In this document: positions 17,024 to 26,544 of the stretch, one piece after another
How positions within the stretch are numbered: position 1 is the first letter of the stretch
Layout: each line of letters opens with the position of its first letter
Assembly (NCBI GenBank): GCA_964552055.1
Contig: CAZKFL010000001.1
Coordinates: 56,953 to 120,952, forward strand
Direction: 5' to 3'
From: VGMD01 sp964552055
Lineage (GTDB): Bacteria; Chlamydiota; Chlamydiia; Chlamydiales; 2-12-FULL-49-11
DNA: 64,000 nucleotides
Notes under the pieces: generated by a model
Databases searched by the model: none
Told to the model about the DNA's origin: nothing
The model's input: the letters and a program-made list of their open reading frames with translations, nothing else
Position numbers and translations under genes: made by a program

Positions 17024-19216
17024 ATGTCAGCAATACCAATTCAAATAACAAATAATTCGGCCTTCACGCTTCAATTGGATGGTCCAGTACCAAGTTCAAT
17101 TACATCCTGGTCGCAATCATGCAGTGGATCTTCAGGTACATGTGCTCCTGGCGTTTATTATATAGTTCCAGCAGGAAGTATTGGCTGGGGAAGTCTTGCA
17201 AGTATGGCAACGGGTCTACAATTAAGCATTTATTCCAAATTGCAAGCATCAGGAGCCCCTGATATGACTTCTGATAAATTACTTCATATTGAAATTGATT
17301 CAAGTGGGAATATAAGTAATGCCTATGGTCTTGACATTTTAAATTATACAATTGCGGTTACACCAGCATTTCCAGAACAAACACCAGTATGGGCAGCAAA
17401 TCAAGGATGGGCAATAATTATTTCACCAAAGCCAGTTTTAAATTTTATTAATCGCTCTGCAGAGGTGTTAACGGTTACATTCAGTGGTCAATCTGATGAT
17501 AATATCAATCTTTCAAATTATTTAATGTATAATGCAGGTGCAGCAGCAGCAATTGGAGAATCATCTATTGTCCTTCAGCCGAGTACATGGGTTGAGGTGA
17601 TCGATAGAGGTAATCTTATTAATTCATTTCCTTACACAACTGCTACTATAACCACTCCTACATATAATGCATCTATTGCTTATCAATCTAGTATGAAACC
17701 AACAGTAGCCGCAACTAAGGCGTCAGGCGCAACTCAATCTCTAACAAGCTATGTAGCCCCTAACAATGCATATACACTTACATATGCTAATATGCCAGCT
17801 ACAGCTGTTTGGGATGCAACTACATCTACACTAAAACTAAATGGAGCTCCTGTTCTTGCTAAAGGTTTTTCTTTAACAACAACAGAGTATCAATTACAAG
17901 GTTTAGGTATGCAAAGCTTTGCTATACTAAATGTTAAGTGGCCTCTGCCTGCTTCTCCAAATAGTGGAGTAGTAGATATCTCAGTTCCTAATGAATATAT
18001 TCTAGACAAGCTAACTTCTAACATTATGCCATCAACCGGCGTTATTCCAACAGTTCGAATTCCATTAAATGCTGCCTATTATTTAAATGTAGTAACATCT
18101 GGTTGGGAAAATAAATTCTCAATATTTAATAGCAGTTCGAAAATTACCTTATCTGCTCAATATATAGCACTTATAGATAATATGGTTAATTATTTTACTG
18201 CAAGAGGAATTGTTTCCATTTTAGATCTTCATTGGAATGATGATGTTACAAAACAGAATTCTATGGCTCTTAAGGATCCAGTTGGTTCTACATGTGCTGT
18301 AACAACTTCAACTACTACTCCATGCTCAGGACCAACATGCTGTACTACAGGAGATTCTGTTGCGTTTTGGACTGCAATTGCTACAAAATATGCTTCAAAC
18401 CAATATGTTTGGTTTGAAGTTTATAACGAGCCGTTTGATCCAAACGCTACTTCTCAAAACCCAAATCCTGCAAATCCTTCTCCTGAAAGAACAACATGGA
18501 CAGGTATTTGGGGAACTACGGGGAACTCAACCTATTATGACGTTAATACGCTGTATACGAAAATTAGAGAGGTTGCTCCAAATAATATTGTAATTGTTTC
18601 GGGAGCTTTTGATTATGCTTTTGATGATATATCTTTGATTGCATTTAATAAACCTAGTTTAACTAATGTTATGTATAATTTTCACCCCTATTTAGGTGGT
18701 CCTCAAGGTTCAGAAAAATCACCCAGCTTATTGTTAGGTATGATTAATAATGTGCAAACAAATACGAATAGACCTGTTATTATAACTGAGTCAGGGCAAT
18801 ACTGCTGCTCTCCTCATGGAGAATGCGGAAATCCTGGAACATTTAATGCCGCCGATACTGTCTTTACGTATACCTGCCCATCAGGAACAACAGATAATTC
18901 ATTCTATATTCCCACAAATAATCTTGGGTATTTAGAGGCGGTTGTTTCAAATGCAAATGCGAATAATGTTTCATGGACGCTTTGGGCTTGGAACCCTAGT
19001 TTAAATGGAACCTGTTGTCCAATTGTTGTAAATAATGGCTATGAATTAAATTCACCAACAACTACTGCAAGTGGATGGAGTTATTGCGATACATCGAATC
19101 AAGGACCTCTTGCTCCAGGAAATGGTTGCTGTACGGGTGGATCTTGTGGTGCTGACTTTGTGAGTATTATGGCTAATTATTATGGAAAAGCACCAAGTAG
19201 TAAACTTGTAAAATAA
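17024..19216 (+). CDS. GH5-like glycoside hydrolase (cellulase type)
   Basis: The 730-aa protein has an N-terminal strand-rich region of about 280 residues followed by a GH5/clan GH-A barrel. Marks of the barrel are IPTVRIPLNAAYY, SILDLHWN, WFEVYNEPF with the acid/base E469, MYNFHPYLGG, and VIITESGQYC with the nucleophile E589, then WTLWAWNP. These are the classical cellulase motifs. Cysteine pairs (PTCCTTGD, QYCCSPHGECG, TCCPIV) suggest an extracytoplasmic protein, but the N terminus MSAIPIQITNNSAF is no Sec signal. A good Shine-Dalgarno (aaaggat) precedes ATG. Possible substrates are cellulose or related beta-glucans of amoebal or plant material. Confidence 0.8.
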   Translation: MSAIPIQITNNSAFTLQLDGPVPSSITSWSQSCSGSSGTCAPGVYYIVPAGSIGWGSLASMATGLQLSIYSKLQASGAPDMTSDKLLHIEIDSSGNISNAYGLDILNYTIAVTPAFPEQTPVWAANQGWAIIISPKPVLNFINRSAEVLTVTFSGQSDDNINLSNYLMYNAGAAAAIGESSIVLQPSTWVEVIDRGNLINSFPYTTATITTPTYNASIAYQSSMKPTVAATKASGATQSLTSYVAPNNAYTLTYANMPATAVWDATTSTLKLNGAPVLAKGFSLTTTEYQLQGLGMQSFAILNVKWPLPASPNSGVVDISVPNEYILDKLTSNIMPSTGVIPTVRIPLNAAYYLNVVTSGWENKFSIFNSSSKITLSAQYIALIDNMVNYFTARGIVSILDLHWNDDVTKQNSMALKDPVGSTCAVTTSTTTPCSGPTCCTTGDSVAFWTAIATKYASNQYVWFEVYNEPFDPNATSQNPNPANPSPERTTWTGIWGTTGNSTYYDVNTLYTKIREVAPNNIVIVSGAFDYAFDDISLIAFNKPSLTNVMYNFHPYLGGPQGSEKSPSLLLGMINNVQTNTNRPVIITESGQYCCSPHGECGNPGTFNAADTVFTYTCPSGTTDNSFYIPTNNLGYLEAVVSNANANNVSWTLWAWNPSLNGTCCPIVVNNGYELNSPTTTASGWSYCDTSNQGPLAPGNGCCTGGSCGADFVSIMANYYGKAPSSKLVK

Positions 19217-19231
19217 AAACATAACGTACAG

Positions 19232-19260
19232 ATAGGCCTGACTTTTTTAGTTGGGCCTAT
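19232..19260 (+). terminator. rho-independent terminator after the GH5 gene
   Basis: ATAGGCC at 19232-19238 pairs with GGCCTAT at 19254-19260, and the stem extends inward through GU and AU pairs to a TTTTT loop. A TTATTATTTA stretch follows. It lies 15 bases after the stop codon and 29 bases before the next ATG. Confidence 0.75.
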
Positions 19261-19289
19261 TTATTATTTACTTTGAAAGGATATCTTAA

Positions 19290-21287
19290 ATGAAAAAAAT
19301 ATTTAAGGAATATAAAGTCACGCAGCAAAGGGTTTGGCCTTATCCTAATCAGATTAGCAAGGGCTCTTCTGATTTTGTGGTTACTTCTGTTCTTCGAAGG
19401 GGGGATATTAGTGGGCTGGGAGCGCAGCTTCTGGAGGATTCGGTTATTGCAGACTTTAATGATTTTGTTTTTTTTGATGAGGTGACTTGTTCTTGTAAGA
19501 CTAAATATAGTGTGGTGATTGAATCGCTTGATGATTTGTCAACAAGCGGGCTTGATGAAAGTTATGAGATTGTTGTTGATAAGGAGATTGTAATTACAGC
19601 AAAGAGTTATGTGGGTGCAGTGTATGCGCTGGCTACATTGCAGCAATTGATCCGTAAGAAGGGTGATGAGTATGTGATTGAAAATACTCCGCTTAAGATT
19701 GTTGATGGGCCGAAAGTTGGTTTTAGATCGGCAATGCTTGATTGTTCTCGGCATTTTTTATCAGTTGAGTTTTTGAAAAAGCAGATTAAAGCAATGGCGT
19801 TTCAGAAGCTAAATGCGTTGCATTTGCATTTAACGGATGGTCAGAGTTTTCCGCTTGATTTGGGGCCTTATTCTGGGGCGATTGCTCAGGGGAGAAATGG
19901 GAATAATACTGGCGCTTATAGCGCTGAGGAAATGTATACAAGAGAAGGAATTCGTGAGCTTGTTGATTATGCAAGAGCTAGAGGAGTAAGGGTAATTCCA
20001 GAAGTTGACACACCAGGTCATGTATACTCTTGGACATCAGGTTATCCTGAAATGATGACATGTAATGATTTGCCTCATCAAGGGACAATTACATGCCCAG
20101 AGCCGCCCTGTGGATTTTTTAATCTTCAGGATAAATTTCTACGTGTTAAAGAAGTTGTTACAGGTGTGTTAGGTGAAGTAATGGACGCTTTTCAGGTGGG
20201 AAAAAAGGGGTATGGAACGTATTTCCATATTGGCTTTGATGAAGTTGGTTGCCCGAATATGAAAAATAACGTTTGTCAACCGCCTTCATGTACAGGTGTT
20301 TATGGTGACCTATCTGTTAATTACGCAAACTGGTTACTCGGCTGGTTAAAAAGCTCTTATTCTAATGTTCAAGTTATCATGTGGATCGATCAGATTTTAA
20401 CAAGTAATTTTGATGCTAAGAATAATTACGTGCAAAATGTTCAAATTGATCCCGCTCATGTAATTCTTCAGTTTTGGAACTTGGATAGCACAACTCCATT
20501 ATTAATCAACCAATTGGCTAATAAGGGTTTTGGAATAATAAATTCTCAATCAACTGTGTATTATTTAGATGCTGGTGGAGAGGGAAGTGAATTTTATTTT
20601 GGCGGACCACAGTTAAGTCAGCCTGTAACAAACGGTCCTGTCCATATTAGTTATCAAAAATATTGGATGACGACTTATCCAGGTATTGATCCAACGGGAA
20701 TTGTCACAAATGGTTGGCCAGTCAGCTGGGAAGAGATCTACTTAAATAATATTACATGGCTTTCACTAGATCTTGGCACTACAGGGACGGGACATTTCCA
20801 AAATATCCCTTTAAAAACTAGCGCAAAATCTGGTGGTATTATTGGCGCATCTGCTTCACTTTGGGGCGAAGTTGCCGATGAAACCAATGTGGAACAAAAA
20901 TTTTGGCCTAAAGCCGCAGCGCATGCCGAGTCTCTCTGGCGTTTTAATCCAAATCGTCCTGCAGACAATATTATTAATGCCCGATTTAGAATGGCCTTCT
21001 TAAGGGAAGATCTTCTCCGTCTTGGCATTCATGCAGGTCCGATTGTTCCTGGTGACGTATTTCGAAACGCTCCTTGGGGTCCTCTTAATTCAAAAGTTAC
21101 TTCACTCATGTACGACATTAATCAAGATGTTCAACAAGTGCCAGAGGGGTATTTATTCTATTACAAACGGTTCTGGGATCAGGCGGCGACCTGTCCAAAC
21201 CCTGTAAACCCATTCTGCGGCCCTGTAATCTCGCACACAATGAATTGCGATGGCACAGGCAAGCCCTACATCCAACAAGGTTGTTAG
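19290..21287 (+). CDS. GH20 beta-N-acetylhexosaminidase
   Basis: The 665-aa protein releases terminal GlcNAc/GalNAc from chitin or glycans. It has the GH20b-like N-terminal domain (SYVGAVYALATLQQLI near residue 110), then the TIM barrel: RSAMLDCSRHFLSVEFLK, LNALHLHLTDGQSFP, VIPEVDTPGH and the catalytic pair in FHIGFDEVG (D317-E318, substrate-assisted catalysis), later IMWIDQIL and SASLWGEVADE. All hallmark residues are present. No Sec signal peptide is seen. It follows the GH5-like gene after a terminator, so the two form a carbohydrate-degrading pair without being a strict operon. Its stop overlaps the convergent transporter by four bases. Confidence 0.9.
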   Translation: MKKIFKEYKVTQQRVWPYPNQISKGSSDFVVTSVLRRGDISGLGAQLLEDSVIADFNDFVFFDEVTCSCKTKYSVVIESLDDLSTSGLDESYEIVVDKEIVITAKSYVGAVYALATLQQLIRKKGDEYVIENTPLKIVDGPKVGFRSAMLDCSRHFLSVEFLKKQIKAMAFQKLNALHLHLTDGQSFPLDLGPYSGAIAQGRNGNNTGAYSAEEMYTREGIRELVDYARARGVRVIPEVDTPGHVYSWTSGYPEMMTCNDLPHQGTITCPEPPCGFFNLQDKFLRVKEVVTGVLGEVMDAFQVGKKGYGTYFHIGFDEVGCPNMKNNVCQPPSCTGVYGDLSVNYANWLLGWLKSSYSNVQVIMWIDQILTSNFDAKNNYVQNVQIDPAHVILQFWNLDSTTPLLINQLANKGFGIINSQSTVYYLDAGGEGSEFYFGGPQLSQPVTNGPVHISYQKYWMTTYPGIDPTGIVTNGWPVSWEEIYLNNITWLSLDLGTTGTGHFQNIPLKTSAKSGGIIGASASLWGEVADETNVEQKFWPKAAAHAESLWRFNPNRPADNIINARFRMAFLREDLLRLGIHAGPIVPGDVFRNAPWGPLNSKVTSLMYDINQDVQQVPEGYLFYYKRFWDQAATCPNPVNPFCGPVISHTMNCDGTGKPYIQQGC

Positions 21288-22618
21288 GGATGATGAGTTA
21301 GCAGTTTTGGTTTTTGCAAAAGCTCGCCAAGGAGATAACCGCTTAGTGAGATTGCTAGGGATATTAGTTCTCTTGAGTAATCGATTGGGAAGAATCTAAA
21401 GAGGGTGAATGCAGCCCCGCCAAAAAATATGGATAGGTAGGCGGATAGGGGAGTGCCTTTCTTTTTAAAGAGGGCGCTTGCTATCGGGATGAAGAGGCAA
21501 CTGATAGAGAGCTCGTAGCTTTGTATGAGGAGCTCTACGATGTTGTCGAAGTAGAAGGAAAAGAGGATTCCGCATAGGCCGATTCCGGCTCCTAAGAGTT
21601 GAGAGGTGCGAAGTTTAATGTTTCTTCCGAAATCATGGGCGATATTTGAACCAATTGCGTTGATCAGGGAGTCTGCTGTGGAAATAATTGCGACTAGAAC
21701 TGCAGATCCCATTAAGGCTGTAAGGATTGGATTTGTCATTTTGGCCATGAAGGTCATGAGGACACTTGCTCCTGGAGCGATTGTGAGTCCCAGGGATTTG
21801 GCAAGTATTCCAAAGAGAATGGGGATTGTGCAGATCAGCATGGTCGCGATTCCTGCTAGGATTGCCGCTTTCGTGACGGTTTTTGGAGATTTTGTAGAAA
21901 GACAGCGTTGACCCATATCTTGTTCGATGATCATAAAAAAGAGGGGCATGCAGAGCCAACCGATTAATTTTGAATACTCAAAGTTAAAAGTTGCTGGTGT
22001 AAGAATGGGGAATGTGGGGTTTTGCCAAAAAACATAGCCTAGGCAAGATGCAAATATGACGATGAAAAATGAGGCTTGAATCAGGTCTGTTGCAATGACT
22101 GCTCTTAAGCCGCCGAATGCTGTATAAAGGATCACAATTGCCCAAAATCCGATAAAATAAAGGTCGTTTGTCACACCTAATGTTACCATAAACTTGTGTG
22201 ATGCAATAAATTGTGCGGCTAAAATCATAAATAAAGAGAGAATTGAGAGAATCGAGGCAAGCTTCCGAAGCGCTTTAGATCCATAAATTACTTCGAGTAG
22301 TTCAGCTATCGTAGTGACTTGCATTTCAGCAAGTTTTCGTCCCATTCCAAGACCTAATAATACAAGACCAATTGATGCGCCAAGAGGATAGAATAGGACA
22401 GACCAACCATACTTATAGGCCTCCTCAGCAGCTCCTAAAACAAGACCGCCACCGACTTGTGTAGCAATAAAAGTCATCATTAAAGGAATTAATCGTACTT
22501 TTCGGTTAGCTAAAAAGTAGTCTTCACCGCTTTTCATCCCTTTGGATGACTTCCACCCGACTATAAAGCAAATGGCCTGTAAGGCAAATAAAACAAATAA
22601 AAAAAGGGTAACATTCAT
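21284..22618 (-). CDS. sodium:solute symporter family transporter
   Basis: The 444-aa protein is almost entirely hydrophobic, with about 12 membrane segments. It has the SSS features GEDYFLANRKVRLIPLMMTFIATQVGGG near residue 32, an AFGGLRAVIATDLIQ motif near residue 167 and STADSLINAIGSNIAHDFGR near residue 309. SSS proteins import sugars, amino acids, pantothenate or osmolytes with Na+. It is a little shorter than typical members (480-550 aa), lacking part of the C-terminal helices. Convergent with the GH20 gene, with a four-base overlap. The substrate is not determinable. Confidence 0.85.
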   Translation of the reverse strand: MNVTLFLFVLFALQAICFIVGWKSSKGMKSGEDYFLANRKVRLIPLMMTFIATQVGGGLVLGAAEEAYKYGWSVLFYPLGASIGLVLLGLGMGRKLAEMQVTTIAELLEVIYGSKALRKLASILSILSLFMILAAQFIASHKFMVTLGVTNDLYFIGFWAIVILYTAFGGLRAVIATDLIQASFFIVIFASCLGYVFWQNPTFPILTPATFNFEYSKLIGWLCMPLFFMIIEQDMGQRCLSTKSPKTVTKAAILAGIATMLICTIPILFGILAKSLGLTIAPGASVLMTFMAKMTNPILTALMGSAVLVAIISTADSLINAIGSNIAHDFGRNIKLRTSQLLGAGIGLCGILFSFYFDNIVELLIQSYELSISCLFIPIASALFKKKGTPLSAYLSIFFGGAAFTLFRFFPIDYSRELISLAISLSGYLLGELLQKPKLLTHHP

Positions 22619-22967
22619 AAAACACCTATAAAAATTATTTTAAAATAACAATTAGACTCAGACTAGAGTCGATGTGGAGTATGATGTTTCATGAAGTACC
22701 TTATTAGTTAACGCATTTATTTTAACAAATTGTTCAATAATAAGACAATAAATTCACAAAATGAAAAAAAGATTCACCGCAGAGACGCCGAGAACGCAGA
22801 GGACGCAGAGAATAGAACGTAAGAAATATAGGTAAAAATTTGGGGGTTAGTAGCTTGAAAAAATAGTTTCTAGAAAGTACAGAGAAAGAATGAAGAACTA
22901 CTCTCTTTCTTTTTTCTTTGTTCTCTGAGATCTCTGCGTTCTCGGCGTCTCTGCCGTGAATTTTTTT
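22619..22967. other. intergenic region carrying a long inverted repeat
   Basis: No gene is supported in this 349-base spacer between two minus-strand genes. Most of it is occupied by the inverted-repeat element at 22772-22962; the remainder is AT-rich leader of the transporter. Confidence 0.7.
22772..22962. repeat. inverted repeat of the CACCGCAGAGACGC/GCGTCTCTGC type
   Basis: The arm beginning 22774 (TTCACCGCAGAGACGCCGAG and nine further bases) matches the reverse complement of the arm ending about 22961 at 28 of 29 positions. The arms enclose about 130 bases. The purine-rich GCAGAGAACGCAGAG composition is like palindromic repeats scattered through many bacterial genomes. No reading frame lies inside. 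Confidence 0.8.
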
Positions 22968-24173
22968 TTACAAGCTCTTTCTTGCTAAGGTTAGCCAGAA
23001 GGCTACACCTTTATATAGGGTAGATTCGTCGGGGTTGAAAGTGGGGGTATGATGATCGTGAATGGGGCTTGTAGCAGCGCCTAGGCACCAGAAGGAGCCG
23101 GGGACTTTGTTAAGGTAGTAGGCAAAATCTTCGCCTGAGAACATGGGAGAGATAAGCTTTGTTTTTTGGTACTCATCCTCAAGTGCTTTTGCAACATGTA
23201 AGTAGCTGTCTGAATCATTATAAAGGGCGGGATAACCAGGACTGAATTTGAATGACGATAGTTTTGCTGTTGGATAGAGGTTTGTAATTCCAGTGACTTT
23301 ATCTTGAACAGCTTGAATAAAAGCTGCCCGTTTTTCGGTTGTTAGGAAGTTGCGGAGGGCAAAGCAAAAGGTGGCTGAATTGGGGCGAATATTGGATTGA
23401 TTGCCGGATTTTGCGATACTTGGAACAAATACAACCTCTTCATTTGGATCAAAATAGAGTTTTTCAAAACCTTTTAGGTGGGTTAATATGTCATTCATAA
23501 GGGAAATTGCATTGGTGCCTAGATCGGGTCTCATTACATGGCCGCCACTACATGTGATCTCAAAGTCGATATAGCAGGAATTTGCCATCATAAGATTGGG
23601 TTTAGAGTAAAATACTCCTGATTCTAAAGTTGATGCAACATGAAGTGCATAAACAAAATCGATATTTTCTAAGACCCCTTCTGCTACTAAAAGTGATCCT
23701 CCGGATGGGTTTTCACCGCATTCCTCAGCTCTTTGCCATACAAATCTGATGTTAGATGTGGGATTTATAAGGCCAGAGCTGATAGCTTTGAAGGCGCTAA
23801 TCAGCATCGCTGCATGGCAATCATGACCACATGCGTGCATATAACCTTCATGAAGAGATGAGTACGGAAGGTCAGTTGCTTCAGTTATTGGCAGGGCATC
23901 AACGTCGGCTCTAAATAAAAGCCAAGGAAGTTTAGAATCTACATATAGATCTACCCATATTCCTCCCCTTTTTTCAGTGAGTTCGGTCTGATAGTAACTA
24001 TTTTTACTGATTTGATGTATTTCATTAATAATAAAAGCTAGGGTTTTCTCCTCATGCCATGAAGGCTCAGGAATTTGATGTAAAGATCTCCTAGTTTCTA
24101 TTGTAAATGGCTCTAATGATTTAGCTATTACCTCTGCACTATGAGATAGGGATGGAATCCTGAATTTCAACAT
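22968..24173 (-). CDS. M20 family amidohydrolase
   Basis: The 401-aa protein has the M20 zinc-hydrolase motifs: LLFRADVDALPI (metal/Asp), MHACGHDCHAAML (metal His, Cys-Gly-His-Asp), WQRAEECGENPSGG (catalytic Glu), YALHVAS, and the C-terminal MFSGEDFAYYLNKVPG with a metal His in HDHHTPTF. These are typical of the aminoacylase/IAA-amino-acid hydrolase subgroup (hippurate-hydrolase-like), which cleaves N-acyl amino acids. The size is normal. It lies downstream of an amino acid permease on the same strand, so scavenging of acylated amino acids is a reasonable inference. Confidence 0.88.
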   Translation of the reverse strand: MLKFRIPSLSHSAEVIAKSLEPFTIETRRSLHQIPEPSWHEEKTLAFIINEIHQISKNSYYQTELTEKRGGIWVDLYVDSKLPWLLFRADVDALPITEATDLPYSSLHEGYMHACGHDCHAAMLISAFKAISSGLINPTSNIRFVWQRAEECGENPSGGSLLVAEGVLENIDFVYALHVASTLESGVFYSKPNLMMANSCYIDFEITCSGGHVMRPDLGTNAISLMNDILTHLKGFEKLYFDPNEEVVFVPSIAKSGNQSNIRPNSATFCFALRNFLTTEKRAAFIQAVQDKVTGITNLYPTAKLSSFKFSPGYPALYNDSDSYLHVAKALEDEYQKTKLISPMFSGEDFAYYLNKVPGSFWCLGAATSPIHDHHTPTFNPDESTLYKGVAFWLTLARKSL

Positions 24174-24247
24174 AAACGTGGTAGTCCCCTTGAAAACTTA
24201 AAGAGATTTTAATAAACTCTTTAAATGTTTGCAAGGGGGGAATAGAG

Positions 24248-25657
24248 TTAGTCTGCTACAATTGCCCATTCAGGTTTTTTAAACGAATATATGATCACGG
24301 GAATGAGAGACATAGCAACAAGCCCAATTCCTAAAAAAGATTCATAAAATACGAGACTTCCAACATTGATCTGCGCGGGAGGTACGAAAACAAGGACAAT
24401 TGCAAGAATGCTACTGAGTATACCAAAGCAAGCTACAATCCAAATCCCTTTATGTGGATGTGGGATTCGATAAGCTCTTGGTACATGGGGTTTTGTGTAA
24501 CGCAGTCTTATTGCTGCCATAAACATTAATATGTACATAACAAGATAGATTTGTGTGCTAAGCGCGCTTAAGATCCAGTACGAACTGCTAAGTGAGGGCA
24601 TCATTAGGAAGACAAGTGAAGAAATCGTTACTATAATTGCTTGGAAAAGAAGCAAATTTACGGGAACACCTTTTGAGTTGGTGTACTGAAAAAATGGAGG
24701 TAAATTTCCATGAATACTTGTTGTATAGAGCGCTTTTACAGGCCCTATAATCCATGAATTCACCTCTGCTACTGCACCTATTACTAAGAGAACACCTAAA
24801 ATTGGCAGTACCCAACCAATATCGTAGTTATTTAAAAACACATTTAAGGCTTCCATGAGACTAGAAACAAGGCTAATTTGTGATTTCGGTATGACAATGC
24901 CGATAGAAAGTGCACCAAGCATAAATAAAAAGAACGTAATTAATCCCGCTAATATAATAGATATAGGGTAGTTTCTCTGTGGATTTTTTACTTCACCAGC
25001 ATATCCTGAAGAGACCTCAAGACCGGCAAATGCTAGAAATAGCCCTCCTAAAAATACGATATTATCGAATCTTGAAAAATCAGGAATTACTTCTGCTAAA
25101 GTAAAGTGGATTTGCGTCGGATGACCGCTAATAATCCAGATAAATGCAAGTCCAATTAAGAAAAGTCCGGGCAAAATAGTTCCACCAATTACACCAATTG
25201 TACTAAAAAGTGATGATGTTCGAATGCCTAAAAAATTTAAAAGAGTCATGCCCCAAAAGCCGCCTAGAACAACAGAGAGAACAAAGTAGTTGTTTGTTGC
25301 AAACGGGGGATAAAAGACATAGGCAAGTGTTGTTGCAACAAATGCAAGGATTGCTGGATACCATGTAACGTTGTGAACCCATTGCATCCAAATTGCAAAA
25401 AATCCCCAAAAATCTCCAAAGGCTTCTCTCACCCAAATGTAGATCCCGCCTGATTTTGGCCATCCAGTTGCAAGTTCTGCTGAAACAAGTGCGGCAGGGA
25501 CTAAAAAAAAGATCCCAACGATAAAAAAGTAAAAAATTGCGCTATACCCATATTCAGCAACAAGCGGTAAATTACGTAAACTTGCCATAATCGAAACATT
25601 CAGCATTACAAGTACAAAAACGCTTATTACCCTTCCAGGTGTTTTAACAACTTCCAA
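24248..25657 (-). CDS. APC superfamily amino acid permease/antiporter
   Basis: The 469-aa protein has about 12 hydrophobic segments and begins VFVLVMLNVSIMASLRNLP, with AELATGWPKSGGIYIWVREAFG in the second segment, typical of the amino acid antiporter (GadC/AGT-like) branch of the APC superfamily. FAGLEVSSGYAGEVKNPQRNYP is the conserved segment 6-7 region. Chlamydiae have a related predicted antiporter. It is followed 74 bases later by the M20 amidohydrolase in the same direction. The exchanged amino acids cannot be named. Confidence 0.88.
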   Translation of the reverse strand: MEVVKTPGRVISVFVLVMLNVSIMASLRNLPLVAEYGYSAIFYFFIVGIFFLVPAALVSAELATGWPKSGGIYIWVREAFGDFWGFFAIWMQWVHNVTWYPAILAFVATTLAYVFYPPFATNNYFVLSVVLGGFWGMTLLNFLGIRTSSLFSTIGVIGGTILPGLFLIGLAFIWIISGHPTQIHFTLAEVIPDFSRFDNIVFLGGLFLAFAGLEVSSGYAGEVKNPQRNYPISIILAGLITFFLFMLGALSIGIVIPKSQISLVSSLMEALNVFLNNYDIGWVLPILGVLLVIGAVAEVNSWIIGPVKALYTTSIHGNLPPFFQYTNSKGVPVNLLLFQAIIVTISSLVFLMMPSLSSSYWILSALSTQIYLVMYILMFMAAIRLRYTKPHVPRAYRIPHPHKGIWIVACFGILSSILAIVLVFVPPAQINVGSLVFYESFLGIGLVAMSLIPVIIYSFKKPEWAIVAD

Positions 25658-26079
25658 AGCAAACCTCAGTTAAAATAATCTAATATCTATAACTCATCTC
25701 TAATTTTTAGTGAAGCAAATAGATGCTCTGAATCTAGCAGATATGAAGCATTTTTTGCGCGGTAAAAATTAAATGTTTTACTATTAGCGAGTTAGCTTCG
25801 CTTAACTTGATGTTTGCCTAAGTAGTTACGGGTCAAAATGTTGTGATTTCATATAAATTAATAGTGTGCAAAATAAACATTTTCGGCAAAAAATAATCAC
25901 AGATCAAAAAAAAAGTTTCATAAAAAAAAGGGCCTCACAGTTCGCTAAAAAACCGTTTTTAACTACTTGCATAATTTTAATTGCACAATTTTTTTACTAA
26001 TTAATTGTTAGATTTGTATATTCACTTTTGTAAGCGGGATTATATTATAAACAAAAAAAACGTAAGTTAAGGAGTAAAT
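25658..26079. other. AT-rich intergenic region upstream of the Hc2-like gene
   Basis: No gene is seen in these 422 bases between divergent genes. The part nearest the histone gene contains a -10-like TATATTATAA (about 26041-26050) and an aaggag ribosome site ahead of ATG at 26080. Short homopolymer A runs are frequent. Confidence 0.5.
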
Positions 26080-26544
26080 ATGCCAGCTAAGAAAAAATCT
26101 ACAACAGCTACAATTTTAGAAGCTGTTGGAGTGACAAGCAGCAAGCCAGTTAAGCGTAGAGCAAAAAGACGCGTTACAAAAGTAGCTAGCGCAACAAAAA
26201 GAAAGCCAGCTAAAAAAGCTGCTACAAAAAGAAAAACAACTGCTAAAAAAGCAACTGCTAAGAAAACAACTGCTAAGAAAACAGCTACAAAACGTAAAGT
26301 TGCTGCAAAAAGAAAGCCAGCTAAAAAAGCTGCTACTAAAAAAACAGCTACAAAAAGAAAGCCAGCTAAAAAAGCTGCTACAAAAAGAAAAACAGCTAAA
26401 AAAACAGTTCGAAAAGCTAAGGCTAAGAAACCTGCTCGTAAAGCAGCTTCTGCTAAAAAAAGCCCAGCTAAAAGAAAAGCTGTTAAGAAAGTAGCTCGTA
26501 GAACTGCTCGTAGATCTACAAAAAAAGTAGCTAAAAAGTCTTAA
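26080..26544 (+). CDS. hctB: histone H1-like nucleoid protein Hc2
   Basis: The 154-aa protein is made almost wholly of lysine, alanine, arginine and threonine in repeats of the KRKPAKKAATKK type, the hallmark of chlamydial Hc2. Hc2 condenses DNA in elementary bodies late in development. The DNA shows matching internal repeats (aaaagaaagccagctaaa), a basis for length variation among strains. Start: ATG after aaggag. It ends two codons into a shared convergent overlap with the PAP2 gene, and its terminator lies inside that gene. Late, developmentally controlled expression is expected from the family. Confidence 0.93.
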   Translation: MPAKKKSTTATILEAVGVTSSKPVKRRAKRRVTKVASATKRKPAKKAATKRKTTAKKATAKKTTAKKTATKRKVAAKRKPAKKAATKKTATKRKPAKKAATKRKTAKKTVRKAKAKKPARKAASAKKSPAKRKAVKKVARRTARRSTKKVAKKS

